In this document: positions 1 through 6,415 of the stretch, in pieces
Position numbering within the stretch: the first letter of the stretch is position 1
How the letters are laid out: every line of letters starts with the position of its first letter
DNA from: Lachnospiraceae bacterium UBA7598
GTDB lineage: Bacteria > Bacillota > Clostridia > Lachnospirales > Lachnospiraceae
Reading direction: 5' to 3'
NCBI GenBank assembly: GCA_002474415.1
Contig: DLQV01000283.1
Location: 1-6,752 of the forward strand
DNA length: 6,752 bases
Made by a program: the position numbers and the translations under genes
Notes under the pieces: generated by a model
What the model was told of the DNA's origin: nothing
Databases searched by the model: none
The model's input: only the letters and a program-made list of their open reading frames with translations

Positions 1-58
1 CGCGTTTTTATGTTTTTCAGCCCTCCGAAATACGCTTTCTTTTTTTTGTATTTTCGTG

Positions 59-78
59 TAAAATATCTCTGATACAAT
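59..78 (+). promoter_or_regulatory. Weak candidate promoter for the TAXI-gltS cluster
   Basis: The 102 bases before the first gene are T-rich and contain two -10-like hexamers, TAAAAT (59-64) and TACAAT (73-78), each one base from TATAAT. TAAAAT has only a poor -35 candidate 17 bases upstream (TTTCTT at 36-41). TACAAT would place the transcript start almost on the ribosome-binding site. The cluster must be transcribed from here or from further upstream, but I cannot choose between the candidates. I see no operator, riboswitch or gene in positions 1-102. Confidence 0.25.
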
Positions 79-102
79 TGCTATAGAAAGGACAATTTAA
101 AT

Positions 103-1059
103 ATGAAAAGAAAACTGGGAATACTCCTTTGCCTGATGCTCCTGCTGGTAACGGGCTGCAGTGGTTCCTCCAAATCCATCCGGTTTGGTGCTGCCGATAT
201 CGGTGGTATGTATTATACCGTTGCAAATGCTTATGCCGGTCTGGCATCCGGAGAATCCTCCGACCTGAAATTTGAAGTGAAAAATACTGCCGGATCTGCG
301 GCAAATCTGCGGCTTTTATCCGGAGGTTACATTGATCTTGGCATCGCACAGGCAGATCTGGCACGTGCTGCCTACGAGGGAACCGGCAGTTTTTCTGATA
401 ACAAACAACAGGGATACCGTGCTATTGCAGGACTTTATACCGAAGCCTGCCAGATTGTTGTCCGTGCAGATTCCAATATTCACACCTTAAATGATCTGCA
501 GGGGAAAACCGTCAGCATCGGTGCCAGTGAATCCGGAACCGAACAAAACGCTAACGAAATTTTAAAACTGAGTGGTCTGACTTCCAAACTGGTGCACACG
601 GTGAATCTGGATTATGCAGATGCGGCCGGAAAACTTGCCTCCGGAAAAATTGACGCCTTATTCTGCACTGCTGGTATTCGAACGGCTGTCATTGAAGAAC
701 TGGCAAAAGAATGTAATCTGCGGCTCATCTCCATTGACGATACCTGTCTGGAAAAACTGCTTGCAACCACAACGGAATACAGCAAATATGTCATTCCTGC
801 AAACACTTACAGTGGGCAGGACGAAGACGTGACAACCATTGGGGTCAAAGCCGTACTGCTTGCTTCCGATGACCTGTCCGAAAAAACCGTGGAAAAGCTT
901 ACAGAAATCCTGTTTTCCCACGCACAGGATCTGGCTTATGCCACATCTTTAGATGCTGCTTTTGACGAGACAAGCGCCTCCTCTGGTGTAACCATTCCAT
1001 TCCATCCGGGTGCTGCTGCTTATTATGCCACGCGCGGAATCAGCGTCAATACAAAATAA
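103..1059 (+). CDS. TAXI-family (TRAP-type) solute-binding lipoprotein
   Basis: This is a 318-residue extracytoplasmic binding protein of the TAXI family (NMT1-like fold), which captures a small carboxylate or amino acid and delivers it to a membrane transporter. Residues 1-18 form a lipoprotein signal peptide: K2-R3-K4, a leucine-rich core and a VTGC lipobox with lipidated Cys19. Family hallmarks follow: GGMYYTVANAYA (34-45), an NTAGSAANLRLL stretch (61-72) leading to DLGIAQAD (78-85), LYTEACQIVV (111-120), DLQGKTVSIGASESGT (131-146), GKIDALF (181-187), and HPGAAAYY (301-308) near the C-terminus. Length is normal for the family. The ATG follows GAAAGGA by about ten bases. TAXI proteins usually sit beside a TRAP DctQM-type permease. 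None is visible here; gltS starts 20 bases downstream instead. From memory, a Thermus thermophilus TAXI structure contained glutamate or glutamine, which would fit a glutamate-type ligand, but the ligand of this protein is inferred. Confidence 0.93.
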   Translation: MKRKLGILLCLMLLLVTGCSGSSKSIRFGAADIGGMYYTVANAYAGLASGESSDLKFEVKNTAGSAANLRLLSGGYIDLGIAQADLARAAYEGTGSFSDNKQQGYRAIAGLYTEACQIVVRADSNIHTLNDLQGKTVSIGASESGTEQNANEILKLSGLTSKLVHTVNLDYADAAGKLASGKIDALFCTAGIRTAVIEELAKECNLRLISIDDTCLEKLLATTTEYSKYVIPANTYSGQDEDVTTIGVKAVLLASDDLSEKTVEKLTEILFSHAQDLAYATSLDAAFDETSASSGVTIPFHPGAAAYYATRGISVNTK

Positions 1060-1079
1060 CATATGAAAGAAGGACAACT

Positions 1080-2267
1080 ATGGAAATACATTTGAATATG
1101 TACCAGACGCTGGCAGTTGCTGTACTGGTACTTTTGTTTGGCAGTTATTTAAGACACCGGATCGGTTTTTTGGAAAAATTCTGTATTCCTGCACCCGTCA
1201 TTGGCGGACTTTTATTTGCAATCTTTACCTGTATCTGTTACACCACCGGTATTGCAGAATTTTCTTTCGATGATACACTCCGCGAAGTATGTATGGTATT
1301 TTTCTTTACTTCGGTCGGTTTTCAGGCCAACTTAAAGGTTTTAAAAAGCGGAGGGAAAGCCATGGCCGTTTTCCTCGGTCTTGTCGTTACACTGATTATT
1401 TGTCAGAACCTTCTTGCCGTGGGGCTGTCCCATGTCATGCACTTAAACCCACTGATTGGCATGTGCACCGGCTCCATCCCAATGGTCGGCGGTCATGGTA
1501 CTGCAGGAGCATTTGGTCCTGTCTTAGAAGACTTTAACATTCAGGGAGCATCCACCATCTGTACTGCAGCTGCCACCTTTGGTCTGATTGCCGGCAGTCT
1601 GGTCGGCGGTCCGCTCGGCAAACGCCTGATTGAAAAACACAACCTGCTGGACACTGCAATCACGGAAGATGACAGTCTGCTGGTCGAGGATGAAAAAAAG
1701 CATGAGCGTCATACAAACATGTATGCGTCCGCTGTTTTCCAGTTAATCCTTGCGATCGGTCTTGGAACTATTTTTTCTTATTTTCTGACCAAAACCGGGC
1801 TTACCTTTCCGGTTTACATCGGTGCCATGCTGGCAGCCGCATTGATCCGTAACATTGCCGAATACTCCGGCAAAGCAACGATCCACATGGGTGAGATCAA
1901 TGACCTCGGTGGTATCTGTCTCTCCCTCTTTTTAGGTATGGCAATGATCACCTTAAAGCTCTGGGAACTTGCTTCTCTGGCACTTCCGCTTGTGATCCTG
2001 CTGACCGCACAGGTCGTACTGATCTGTGTATTTACTTACTTCATTGAGTTTAACATTATGGGACGGGATTACGATGCCGCCGTACTGGTTGCCGGAACCT
2101 GTGGTTTTGGTATGGGTGCTACGCCAAATGCCATGGCAAACATGCAGGCCATCTGTGACCGCTATGTGCCTTCGGTAAAAGCGTATCTCCTGATTCCTCT
2201 GATCGGAAGTTTATTTGCAGATTTTATCAACAGCCTTGTAATTACCTTTTTTATCAATATTTTGTAA
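1080..2267 (+). CDS. gltS: Sodium/glutamate symporter, GltS family
   Basis: This 395-residue integral membrane protein belongs to the GltS family of sodium-coupled glutamate symporters, which work as elevator-type dimers built from two inverted repeats. Both signature re-entrant segments are present: GSIPMVGGHGTAGAFG (131-146) in the first half and CGFGMGATPNAMANMQA (341-357) in the second. Other hydrophobic segments lie near 8-24, 36-55, 96-118, 158-178, 216-237, 243-258, 276-294, 299-322 and 367-394. They flank a charged central loop at about 181-213 (DTAITEDDSLLVEDEKKHER). The length matches ordinary GltS (about 400), so the protein is intact. Its ATG follows GAAGGAC. It lies 20 bases after the TAXI gene and 17 before the small repeat protein, so co-transcription is very likely. 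GltS normally works alone; a binding-protein gene immediately upstream is the unusual point. Substrate specificity is inferred from family. Confidence 0.94.
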   Translation: MEIHLNMYQTLAVAVLVLLFGSYLRHRIGFLEKFCIPAPVIGGLLFAIFTCICYTTGIAEFSFDDTLREVCMVFFFTSVGFQANLKVLKSGGKAMAVFLGLVVTLIICQNLLAVGLSHVMHLNPLIGMCTGSIPMVGGHGTAGAFGPVLEDFNIQGASTICTAAATFGLIAGSLVGGPLGKRLIEKHNLLDTAITEDDSLLVEDEKKHERHTNMYASAVFQLILAIGLGTIFSYFLTKTGLTFPVYIGAMLAAALIRNIAEYSGKATIHMGEINDLGGICLSLFLGMAMITLKLWELASLALPLVILLTAQVVLICVFTYFIEFNIMGRDYDAAVLVAGTCGFGMGATPNAMANMQAICDRYVPSVKAYLLIPLIGSLFADFINSLVITFFINIL

Positions 2268-2284
2268 TTGGGAGGACAACGAAA

Positions 2285-2473
2285 ATGTTTTGGAAAAAAT
2301 TAAAGAAAAAGGCAGCTGAAAAGCATAATTACGACCTGACCTACGACAATGTAGCGATTCCGGAAGTGCACACCCACGAACCGGAAGATCACGAAGAAAC
2401 TCCGGGCGAAGATGCCCCGGTACACTATGACAATGTAGCGATTCCGGAGGTACATATCCGCAGGAAAAAATAA
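2285..2473 (+). CDS. Small 62-residue protein with a duplicated YDNVAIPEVH decapeptide
   Basis: I do not recognise this protein. It has a strong GGGAGGA ribosome-binding site starting at 2270, starts 17 bases after gltS, and ends just before the cluster's terminator, so it looks genuine and co-expressed with the transporter. Residues 1-14 (MFWKKLKKKAAEKH) are cationic and could form an amphipathic helix lying on the membrane. YDNVAIPEVH occurs exactly twice, at 20-29 and 48-57, separated by an acidic, histidine-containing linker (30-47: HTHEPEDHEETPGEDAPV plus flanking His47). The tail is basic (RRKK). There is no signal peptide or transmembrane helix. The two repeats differ by four bases, all synonymous, so the peptide itself appears constrained. 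It may be a regulatory or assembly factor of the TAXI-GltS system that binds a partner through two equal linear motifs, or a histidine-rich metal-binding peptide. Both roles are speculation. Confidence 0.75.
   Translation: MFWKKLKKKAAEKHNYDLTYDNVAIPEVHTHEPEDHEETPGEDAPVHYDNVAIPEVHIRRKK
2342..2371 (+). repeat. First copy of 30-base in-frame direct repeat (YDNVAIPEVH)
   Basis: This encodes residues 20-29 of the small protein. It shares an identical 20-base core (2345-2364) with the copy at 2426-2455. The repeat period is 84 bases, or 28 codons. Confidence 0.95.
2426..2455 (+). repeat. Second copy of 30-base in-frame direct repeat (YDNVAIPEVH)
   Basis: This encodes residues 48-57 of the small protein. 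It differs from the first copy only at third codon positions: TAT for TAC, GAG for GAA, GTA for GTG and CAT for CAC. The identical core is 2429-2448. Confidence 0.95.
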
Positions 2474-2476
2474 AAG

Positions 2477-2523
2477 ACTCCGCAGAATCAAAGCCCTGAC
2501 GGCCCCGGTTCTGCGGAGTTTTT
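2477..2523. terminator. Bidirectional intrinsic terminator between convergent genes
   Basis: An 11-base perfect stem, ACTCCGCAGAA (2477-2487) and TTCTGCGGAGT (2509-2519), can be extended by a T-G wobble and a C-G pair. The loop itself can form a small GCC/GGC hairpin. On the plus strand TTTTC follows the stem directly, ending the TAXI-gltS cluster. On the minus strand the stem is followed by CTTTTATTTTTT (complement of about 2465-2476), so the same hairpin can end the convergent membrane-protein gene that stops at 2525. Confidence 0.93.
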
Positions 2524-2524
2524 C

Positions 2525-3424
2525 TTATTTTAAACGCAGCCTCTCATCCTTTCCCTGAATCTGCAACGTTACCGGGCGGCCCACACGTACGCGTTCTCCC
2601 TGTTCTAGCGTCCCTATCACTTTTTCTTCTTTCAACAGTATAATCTTCTCTGGAGAATCACTGCTCATCCGGTATGTCTGTTCCGAGGGATCATAGGAAA
2701 TCTGACAATGATTCCACTCGAATGTTTTGTTTCCTGTTGTATTCTTCTTTTTTGTGGAAGAATCCTCTTTCCGGCTATGTTTCTTTTTTGACTTTCTTCG
2801 CCGGCGGAATTTTTTACGCCGCCAGTTGTGTCCGGACCGCTTTGAATTCTTTCCCCGGTTTTTCTGCTCTTTTTCCTGTTTCTCAGGTGGCCGGTACCCT
2901 CCTGTAATCCATCCCAGCAGAATGAGAATCCATGCGGCTCCATGCAACAGGGTAAAGAAATATATCCCTGACAACAGAAACGGATGCAGTGCCGGAAACA
3001 CAGCCAAAACAATCAGCAGTTCTGCCAGCACCAGACTGGTAAACAGCGTCGGCAATATCATCGTCTTCTTTCCTTCCGCCAGAAACAACATTCCCATAGA
3101 CAAAAAACAAAGCAGTACCGGGAGCAACGCTGCGATGGCACAAACTACCAGAAGCCGTGTCTGTCCCGCTCCCTGCACATATGAAAGACTGCTTTTTACC
3201 ATACCAACCGTGATCGGAGCTTTTAAAACGAAAGTATCTGCCACATGCCCTTTCGTCAGATACGTGTATCCTGCTCTGCCTCCTGCTGTCACCACATCCA
3301 GACCGGACAGCGTCATCTCCTGCCCGCCTGCCGAAAACTTACAAAACGGCAACAATAGGGAAAGCAACGCCAGAAGAAGTACTATTGCTGCTATATTTTT
3401 CAATAAACGTCCATACGTTCTCAT
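2525..3424 (-). CDS. Uncharacterised four-helix membrane protein with polybasic linker
   Basis: I do not recognise the family of this 299-residue protein. TM1 is at about 11-27. A 60-residue, probably extracytoplasmic segment follows (28-88, with GLDVVTAGGRAGYTYLTKG). TM2 is at about 89-115, TM3 at about 121-145 and TM4 at about 149-173. Residues 176-229 form an extremely basic, low-complexity cytoplasmic linker (RRKKFRRRRKSKKKHSRK at 202-219). The last 65 residues (235-299) look like a small beta-rich cytoplasmic domain, with alternating hydrophobics in IILLKEEKVIGTLEQGERVRVG. The positive-inside rule puts both ends in the cytoplasm. The start is supported by GGGAGG eight bases upstream (3433-3438). 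It has its own extended -10 promoter at 3467-3475 and ends at the shared terminator, so it is probably a single-gene unit. The polybasic linker could contact acidic lipids, nucleic acid or an acidic partner; no function can be assigned. Confidence 0.82.
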   Translation of the reverse strand: MRTYGRLLKNIAAIVLLLALLSLLLPFCKFSAGGQEMTLSGLDVVTAGGRAGYTYLTKGHVADTFVLKAPITVGMVKSSLSYVQGAGQTRLLVVCAIAALLPVLLCFLSMGMLFLAEGKKTMILPTLFTSLVLAELLIVLAVFPALHPFLLSGIYFFTLLHGAAWILILLGWITGGYRPPEKQEKEQKNRGKNSKRSGHNWRRKKFRRRRKSKKKHSRKEDSSTKKKNTTGNKTFEWNHCQISYDPSEQTYRMSSDSPEKIILLKEEKVIGTLEQGERVRVGRPVTLQIQGKDERLRLK

Positions 3425-3466
3425 GCTCTTTTCCTCCCGTCATTCATTTTACATTCTGACAGGCTC

Positions 3467-3475
3467 ATTATAGCA
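3467..3475 (-). promoter_or_regulatory. Extended -10 promoter for the 299-residue membrane protein gene
   Basis: Read on the minus strand this is TGCTATAAT, a perfect TGn extension plus consensus -10 (hexamer 3467-3472). It lies 43 bases upstream of the ATG at 3424, between the stop of the MATE gene (3496) and this start. I see no good -35 hexamer, which is common for extended -10 promoters. Confidence 0.75.
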
Positions 3476-3495
3476 CGGAATCTTTGGTCTTCTTA

Positions 3496-4866
3496 TTAAA
3501 TTTCTTTTAAATTTTTTTGATTCTCATATCTCATGTAACAGAGTCCTGTCACGTCTGCAACCGCCCATCCAATCGGAATTGCCACCCAGATCCCCGGTGC
3601 TTTTAAAGGCACCGAAAGAATATAGGCCAGCACAACACGCAGCCCCAGAGAGATCACCGTAAGCACCACCGACATCTGTGCTTTGTTGATCGCCCGGTAA
3701 TATCCGTACAGCAGAAACAGACACCCGATTCCACAGTAAAACGCACCCTCGATGCGCAGGTACTGCACACCACACGCGATGACCGCCGTCTCCTGTGCCT
3801 TCACAAAAATCTGCATCAGAGGTGCTGCAAACGCACACACCAGAGCGGAAATGATAATGCTGAATACAATACTGATCGCAAAGGCTTCCTTCGTTCCTTT
3901 TCGGATCCGTCCGTAATCTTTCGCCCCATAATTCTGTGCAACAAACGTGGAATACGCATTGCCGAAATCCTGTACCGGAAGATATGCAAATGTGTCAATT
4001 TTGACTGCCGCCGCAAATGCCGCCATCGTTGTTGCTCCGAAACTGTTTACAAGCCCTTGCACCATCAGAATTCCAAAATTCATGACCGACTGCTGCAGAC
4101 AGGTCAGTGAAGACAACTTTAAAATTTCTTTCATGATAACCGGATCAAATCCCTCACACAGCATCCCTTTCTGCTGTGATTTCTGTGGTTCCATCGTTTC
4201 GCCAGCCGCACGCCTTTGTTGTGACACAACAGCATAGAGCAAAATGCCGATTCCCGCTATGTACTGAGAAACCACGGTTGCTGCCGCCGCCCCACGGATG
4301 CCCCAGTGAAAGCCTACCACAAACAACAGATCCAGTCCGATATTTAAAGCGGAAGATACCGCAAGAAATACAAGCGGAACCGTGGAATTTCCAAGTGCCC
4401 GGAGCAGACAGGCAAAAAAGTTATACAGCGAAGAGGCAAGCAGCCCCGCATAAATAATAACCAGATACTGCCGCATCCCCTCTATAACTTCCTGTGGCAC
4501 ACGCAGAAACCACAGAATCGGATGCATACACACATACACCAGCACGTTAACGAAGACCGTCACTGCCATGATCAGCACAAAAGCATGCGCCACAGCCACC
4601 TGCAACGCATGCTTATCGTTTTTCCCTTTATAAATAGAAAATAAGGCTCCTGCCCCCATGGAAAGTCCCAGAAAAATCGAGGTCAGAAAAGTCATAAGTG
4701 TATAGGCGGACCCCACCGCCGCGAGTGCATTCTTTCCAACCACGCGCCCGACAATCAGTGTATCCGCAATATTGTAAAACTGTTGCATCAGATTGCCCGC
4801 CATCATCGGCAGTGCAAATAAGATAAGATTTTTTGATATTTTTCCTTTTGTTAAATCATAGTACAT
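3496..4866 (-). CDS. MATE-family multidrug/cation antiporter
   Basis: This is a 456-residue membrane exporter of the MATE superfamily (DinF/NorM/MepA-like), expected to expel cationic drugs or metabolites in exchange for sodium or protons. Length and the pattern of about twelve helices are typical. Family features include the N-terminal KGKISKNLILFALPMMAGNLMQQFYNIAD (7-35), followed by TLIVGRVVGKNALAAVG (36-52). LLRALGNSTVPL (154-165) falls in the first half. A polar inter-lobe loop spans about 216-246. VAQNYGAKDYGRIRKG (309-324) and YYRAINKAQMSV (389-400) are in the second half. The ribosome-binding site is weak (GGAATAAAAG). The gene starts 29 bases after the stop of the HNH-domain gene with no clear promoter or terminator between, so translational or transcriptional linkage to that gene is likely. 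The downstream intergenic stretch shows no clear hairpin. The substrate cannot be read from the sequence. Confidence 0.95.
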   Translation of the reverse strand: MYYDLTKGKISKNLILFALPMMAGNLMQQFYNIADTLIVGRVVGKNALAAVGSAYTLMTFLTSIFLGLSMGAGALFSIYKGKNDKHALQVAVAHAFVLIMAVTVFVNVLVYVCMHPILWFLRVPQEVIEGMRQYLVIIYAGLLASSLYNFFACLLRALGNSTVPLVFLAVSSALNIGLDLLFVVGFHWGIRGAAAATVVSQYIAGIGILLYAVVSQQRRAAGETMEPQKSQQKGMLCEGFDPVIMKEILKLSSLTCLQQSVMNFGILMVQGLVNSFGATTMAAFAAAVKIDTFAYLPVQDFGNAYSTFVAQNYGAKDYGRIRKGTKEAFAISIVFSIIISALVCAFAAPLMQIFVKAQETAVIACGVQYLRIEGAFYCGIGCLFLLYGYYRAINKAQMSVVLTVISLGLRVVLAYILSVPLKAPGIWVAIPIGWAVADVTGLCYMRYENQKNLKEI

Positions 4867-4895
4867 TCTTTTATTCCGTGATGATTACACAACTT

Positions 4896-5519
4896 TTATT
4901 TTTGTAATGTATTTATCCAGTTCCATACCATAGGCATATATAGTTTCCGCCCGAGGTATAACACAAAAACCACCAGTATCACCGTAAGTATTCTCCGAAG
5001 CGGCCAGTACCATGGCTGTTTTCCAAGAAAGCCTTTCAGAATCCAGATTCCCATTTTCGCTTCTTTTTTCTGATTACACCGCATACAGGCAGTACATAAG
5101 TTTTTCATATCATTCGAACCGTGAATTCCAAGCAATGCGGCTCTTCTACGCACTGCCGGATACGCCTCCATGCAATGAACCGGGAAAATATGGTCAATCG
5201 TTATTTTATCTTTTGGCTTCTTTTTTCCACAGTATGCACACCGGTATTTTCCGGTTGGTGATGGATGCTTTGCAAAAAAACGGCTACGGTAATTGCTACT
5301 TCGCGTATACTGCGTTGGCACTGCTTCAAAGGTAAGATTCCTTCTTCTGCAATAACGCTGCATATGATTTTTTTCCCGTCTGGAACATTCCTTTTTTTCA
5401 TAATATACTCTGCCATTTCCCCGCCTGATACGGGTATATTTCTTCCACCACAGAAAAATGCGGCAGCGCTTTACGCTTTTTGTTCCATTTTTTATTCTTA
5501 CGGTATATGTCTGTGCCAA
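4896..5519 (-). CDS. HNH endonuclease-domain protein with C-terminal membrane helix
   Basis: This 207-residue protein carries a complete HNH nuclease motif. CAYC (C94, C97) and CMRC (C145, C148) would hold the structural zinc. IDHIFPVH (108-115) provides D109 and the general base H110. N140 and N149 fill the other HNH positions, in the usual NLxxxCxxCNxxK arrangement. Residues 116-139 between the DH and N elements are longer than in minimal HNH domains. Residues 1-85 are strongly basic, with no recognised domain. A hydrophobic helix at about 177-192 (ILTVILVVFVLYLG), preceded by RR at 175-176, predicts a tail anchor with the nuclease in the cytoplasm. The start used is TTG at 5519, because AAAGGA (5530-5535) lies ten bases upstream. 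The first in-frame ATG is Met53 (5363) and would remove much of the basic region. The gene starts 32 bases after the DUF6033-like gene. Target and role are unknown: defence, DNA uptake or domesticated mobile nuclease are all possible. Confidence 0.8.
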   Translation of the reverse strand: MAQTYTVRIKNGTKSVKRCRIFLWWKKYTRIRRGNGRVYYEKKECSRREKNHMQRYCRRRNLTFEAVPTQYTRSSNYRSRFFAKHPSPTGKYRCAYCGKKKPKDKITIDHIFPVHCMEAYPAVRRRAALLGIHGSNDMKNLCTACMRCNQKKEAKMGIWILKGFLGKQPWYWPLRRILTVILVVFVLYLGRKLYMPMVWNWINTLQK

Positions 5520-5529
5520 CGTTGCAATT

Positions 5530-5535
5530 TCCTTT
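5530..5535 (-). promoter_or_regulatory. Ribosome-binding site deciding a TTG start for the HNH gene
   Basis: AAAGGA on the minus strand lies ten bases before TTG (5517-5519), in the 32-base gap after the preceding gene's stop (5552-5554). No ATG or GTG lies in frame between this site and Met53. The alternative start at Met53 has a less convincing GGGA upstream. Confidence 0.55.
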
Positions 5536-5551
5536 AGTTCAAATTTTGCTT

Positions 5552-6346
5552 TTACAGCTTATAATCCACATGTTGTCCCATGAGCTTCTCGCGATCCGTC
5601 CGGACTTCATTACTCCTCTCCGCAAATGTATATTCACCTATTTTATCCATAAGCTCTTCTACAGAATTGGCGGTTAATGTAATGGTCTGTGTATCATCCT
5701 CACTCTCAGTTCTGGATTCTTTGGATTTCTCCAGGCGTTCCTTCTCCTGCTTTTTCTCTGCCTTTTTCTCCGCTGCTTTCTTTTCCGCCTTCTTTTTCTC
5801 CGCAGACTTTTGAATTCTGGATTTCTGATCCGACGATGATTTTCTGAGCACTGCAAAAAACGAAGTGGTTCCACCATCATTTACCTGCATGCCATACCCC
5901 TTTACATCAGCACCGGATTTTTCCACGCTGGATTTTAACTGTTGCAGCTGTGCTGTTACTCCACTGAGAATTCCCTCGTATTTCTTACGATAATTCTCAT
6001 CCGTAGCCATTCGTTCAATTTTCTCTTCATCAATAAGAACGACTGTCTTAATATTATTTGCATATTTTGCGGCATTTGCCTGAGCATTTGCTTTCTGATC
6101 TTTGCTTACCAGAATAAAATCATAATTTCCGTATTTCTTTTTTAATTTTTCATAATACTTTTGCGCTTCTTTCGAAAGTTTTGGATCACCAATCGTCTTT
6201 CCCAACTCTTTGGATTCCGTTACCTTCTCTTCTTTCTTTACTTCCCCGGTTTCCGTATTCCTGGCTGCTTTCGTTTTTTCCTTACTGCCCGGTGTATAAT
6301 TTTGAGCATATACATTTGAAACTATTGTGTTTGTATTAACTGCCAT
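5552..6346 (-). CDS. DUF6033-like lysine/glutamate-rich protein
   Basis: This 264-residue soluble protein resembles, from memory, the DUF6033 family of Clostridia; its function is unknown. There is no signal peptide or membrane helix. The N-terminus (MAVNTNTIVSNVYAQNY) is polar and followed by a charged, probably disordered stretch (20-55). A compact alpha/beta core follows at about 57-170, with KLSKEAQKYYEKLKKKYG (56-73), NYDFILVSKD (74-83), TVVLIDEEKIERMA (101-114) and SFFAVLRKS (162-170). Residues 172-216 are an almost pure Lys/Glu/Ala helix or coiled coil. The C-terminal 45 residues (TITLTANSVEELMDKIGEYTF...) look folded again. An in-frame ATG at 6364 would add six residues, but AGGAGGA (6353-6359) lies six bases before the ATG at 6346 and would fall inside the longer version, so 6346 is the start. 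It is the first gene of a probable operon with the HNH and MATE genes, behind a sigma-28-like promoter. Confidence 0.85.
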   Translation of the reverse strand: MAVNTNTIVSNVYAQNYTPGSKEKTKAARNTETGEVKKEEKVTESKELGKTIGDPKLSKEAQKYYEKLKKKYGNYDFILVSKDQKANAQANAAKYANNIKTVVLIDEEKIERMATDENYRKKYEGILSGVTAQLQQLKSSVEKSGADVKGYGMQVNDGGTTSFFAVLRKSSSDQKSRIQKSAEKKKAEKKAAEKKAEKKQEKERLEKSKESRTESEDDTQTITLTANSVEELMDKIGEYTFAERSNEVRTDREKLMGQHVDYKL

Positions 6347-6352
6347 AACCCT

Positions 6353-6359
6353 TCCTCCT
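6353..6359 (-). promoter_or_regulatory. Strong ribosome-binding site fixing the start at 6346
   Basis: Minus-strand AGGAGGA ends six bases before the ATG at 6344-6346. It rules against the upstream in-frame ATG at 6364, which has no such site. Confidence 0.9.
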
Positions 6360-6415
6360 ATCACAAGATCAACATCATTGTGCCAGCCCCTGCATCTGCA
6401 TTGCTACTAATACAA

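Noticed and set aside
21..47. A possible terminator tail (short GAAA/TTTC pairing followed by a T-run) from a gene left of the window.
   Set aside because: The stem is only four A/T-rich pairs and the upstream sequence is missing, so it cannot be supported.
2665..3012. A 115-codon minus-strand frame inside the membrane-protein gene.
   Set aside because: It is an alternative frame of the same gene with no ribosome-binding site and no coherent domain.
2727..3473. A 248-codon open frame on the plus strand opposite the membrane-protein gene.
   Set aside because: It is Phe/Arg-rich mirror coding of the Lys-rich linker, has no ribosome-binding site, crosses the opposing gene's promoter, and the minus-strand gene has a better start, promoter and terminator.
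5201..5416. A 71-codon minus-strand frame overlapping the HNH gene, considered as evidence of a frameshift.
   Set aside because: The HNH frame is continuous through all zinc and catalytic positions, so no frameshift is needed; the overlapping frame shows no recognisable domain.
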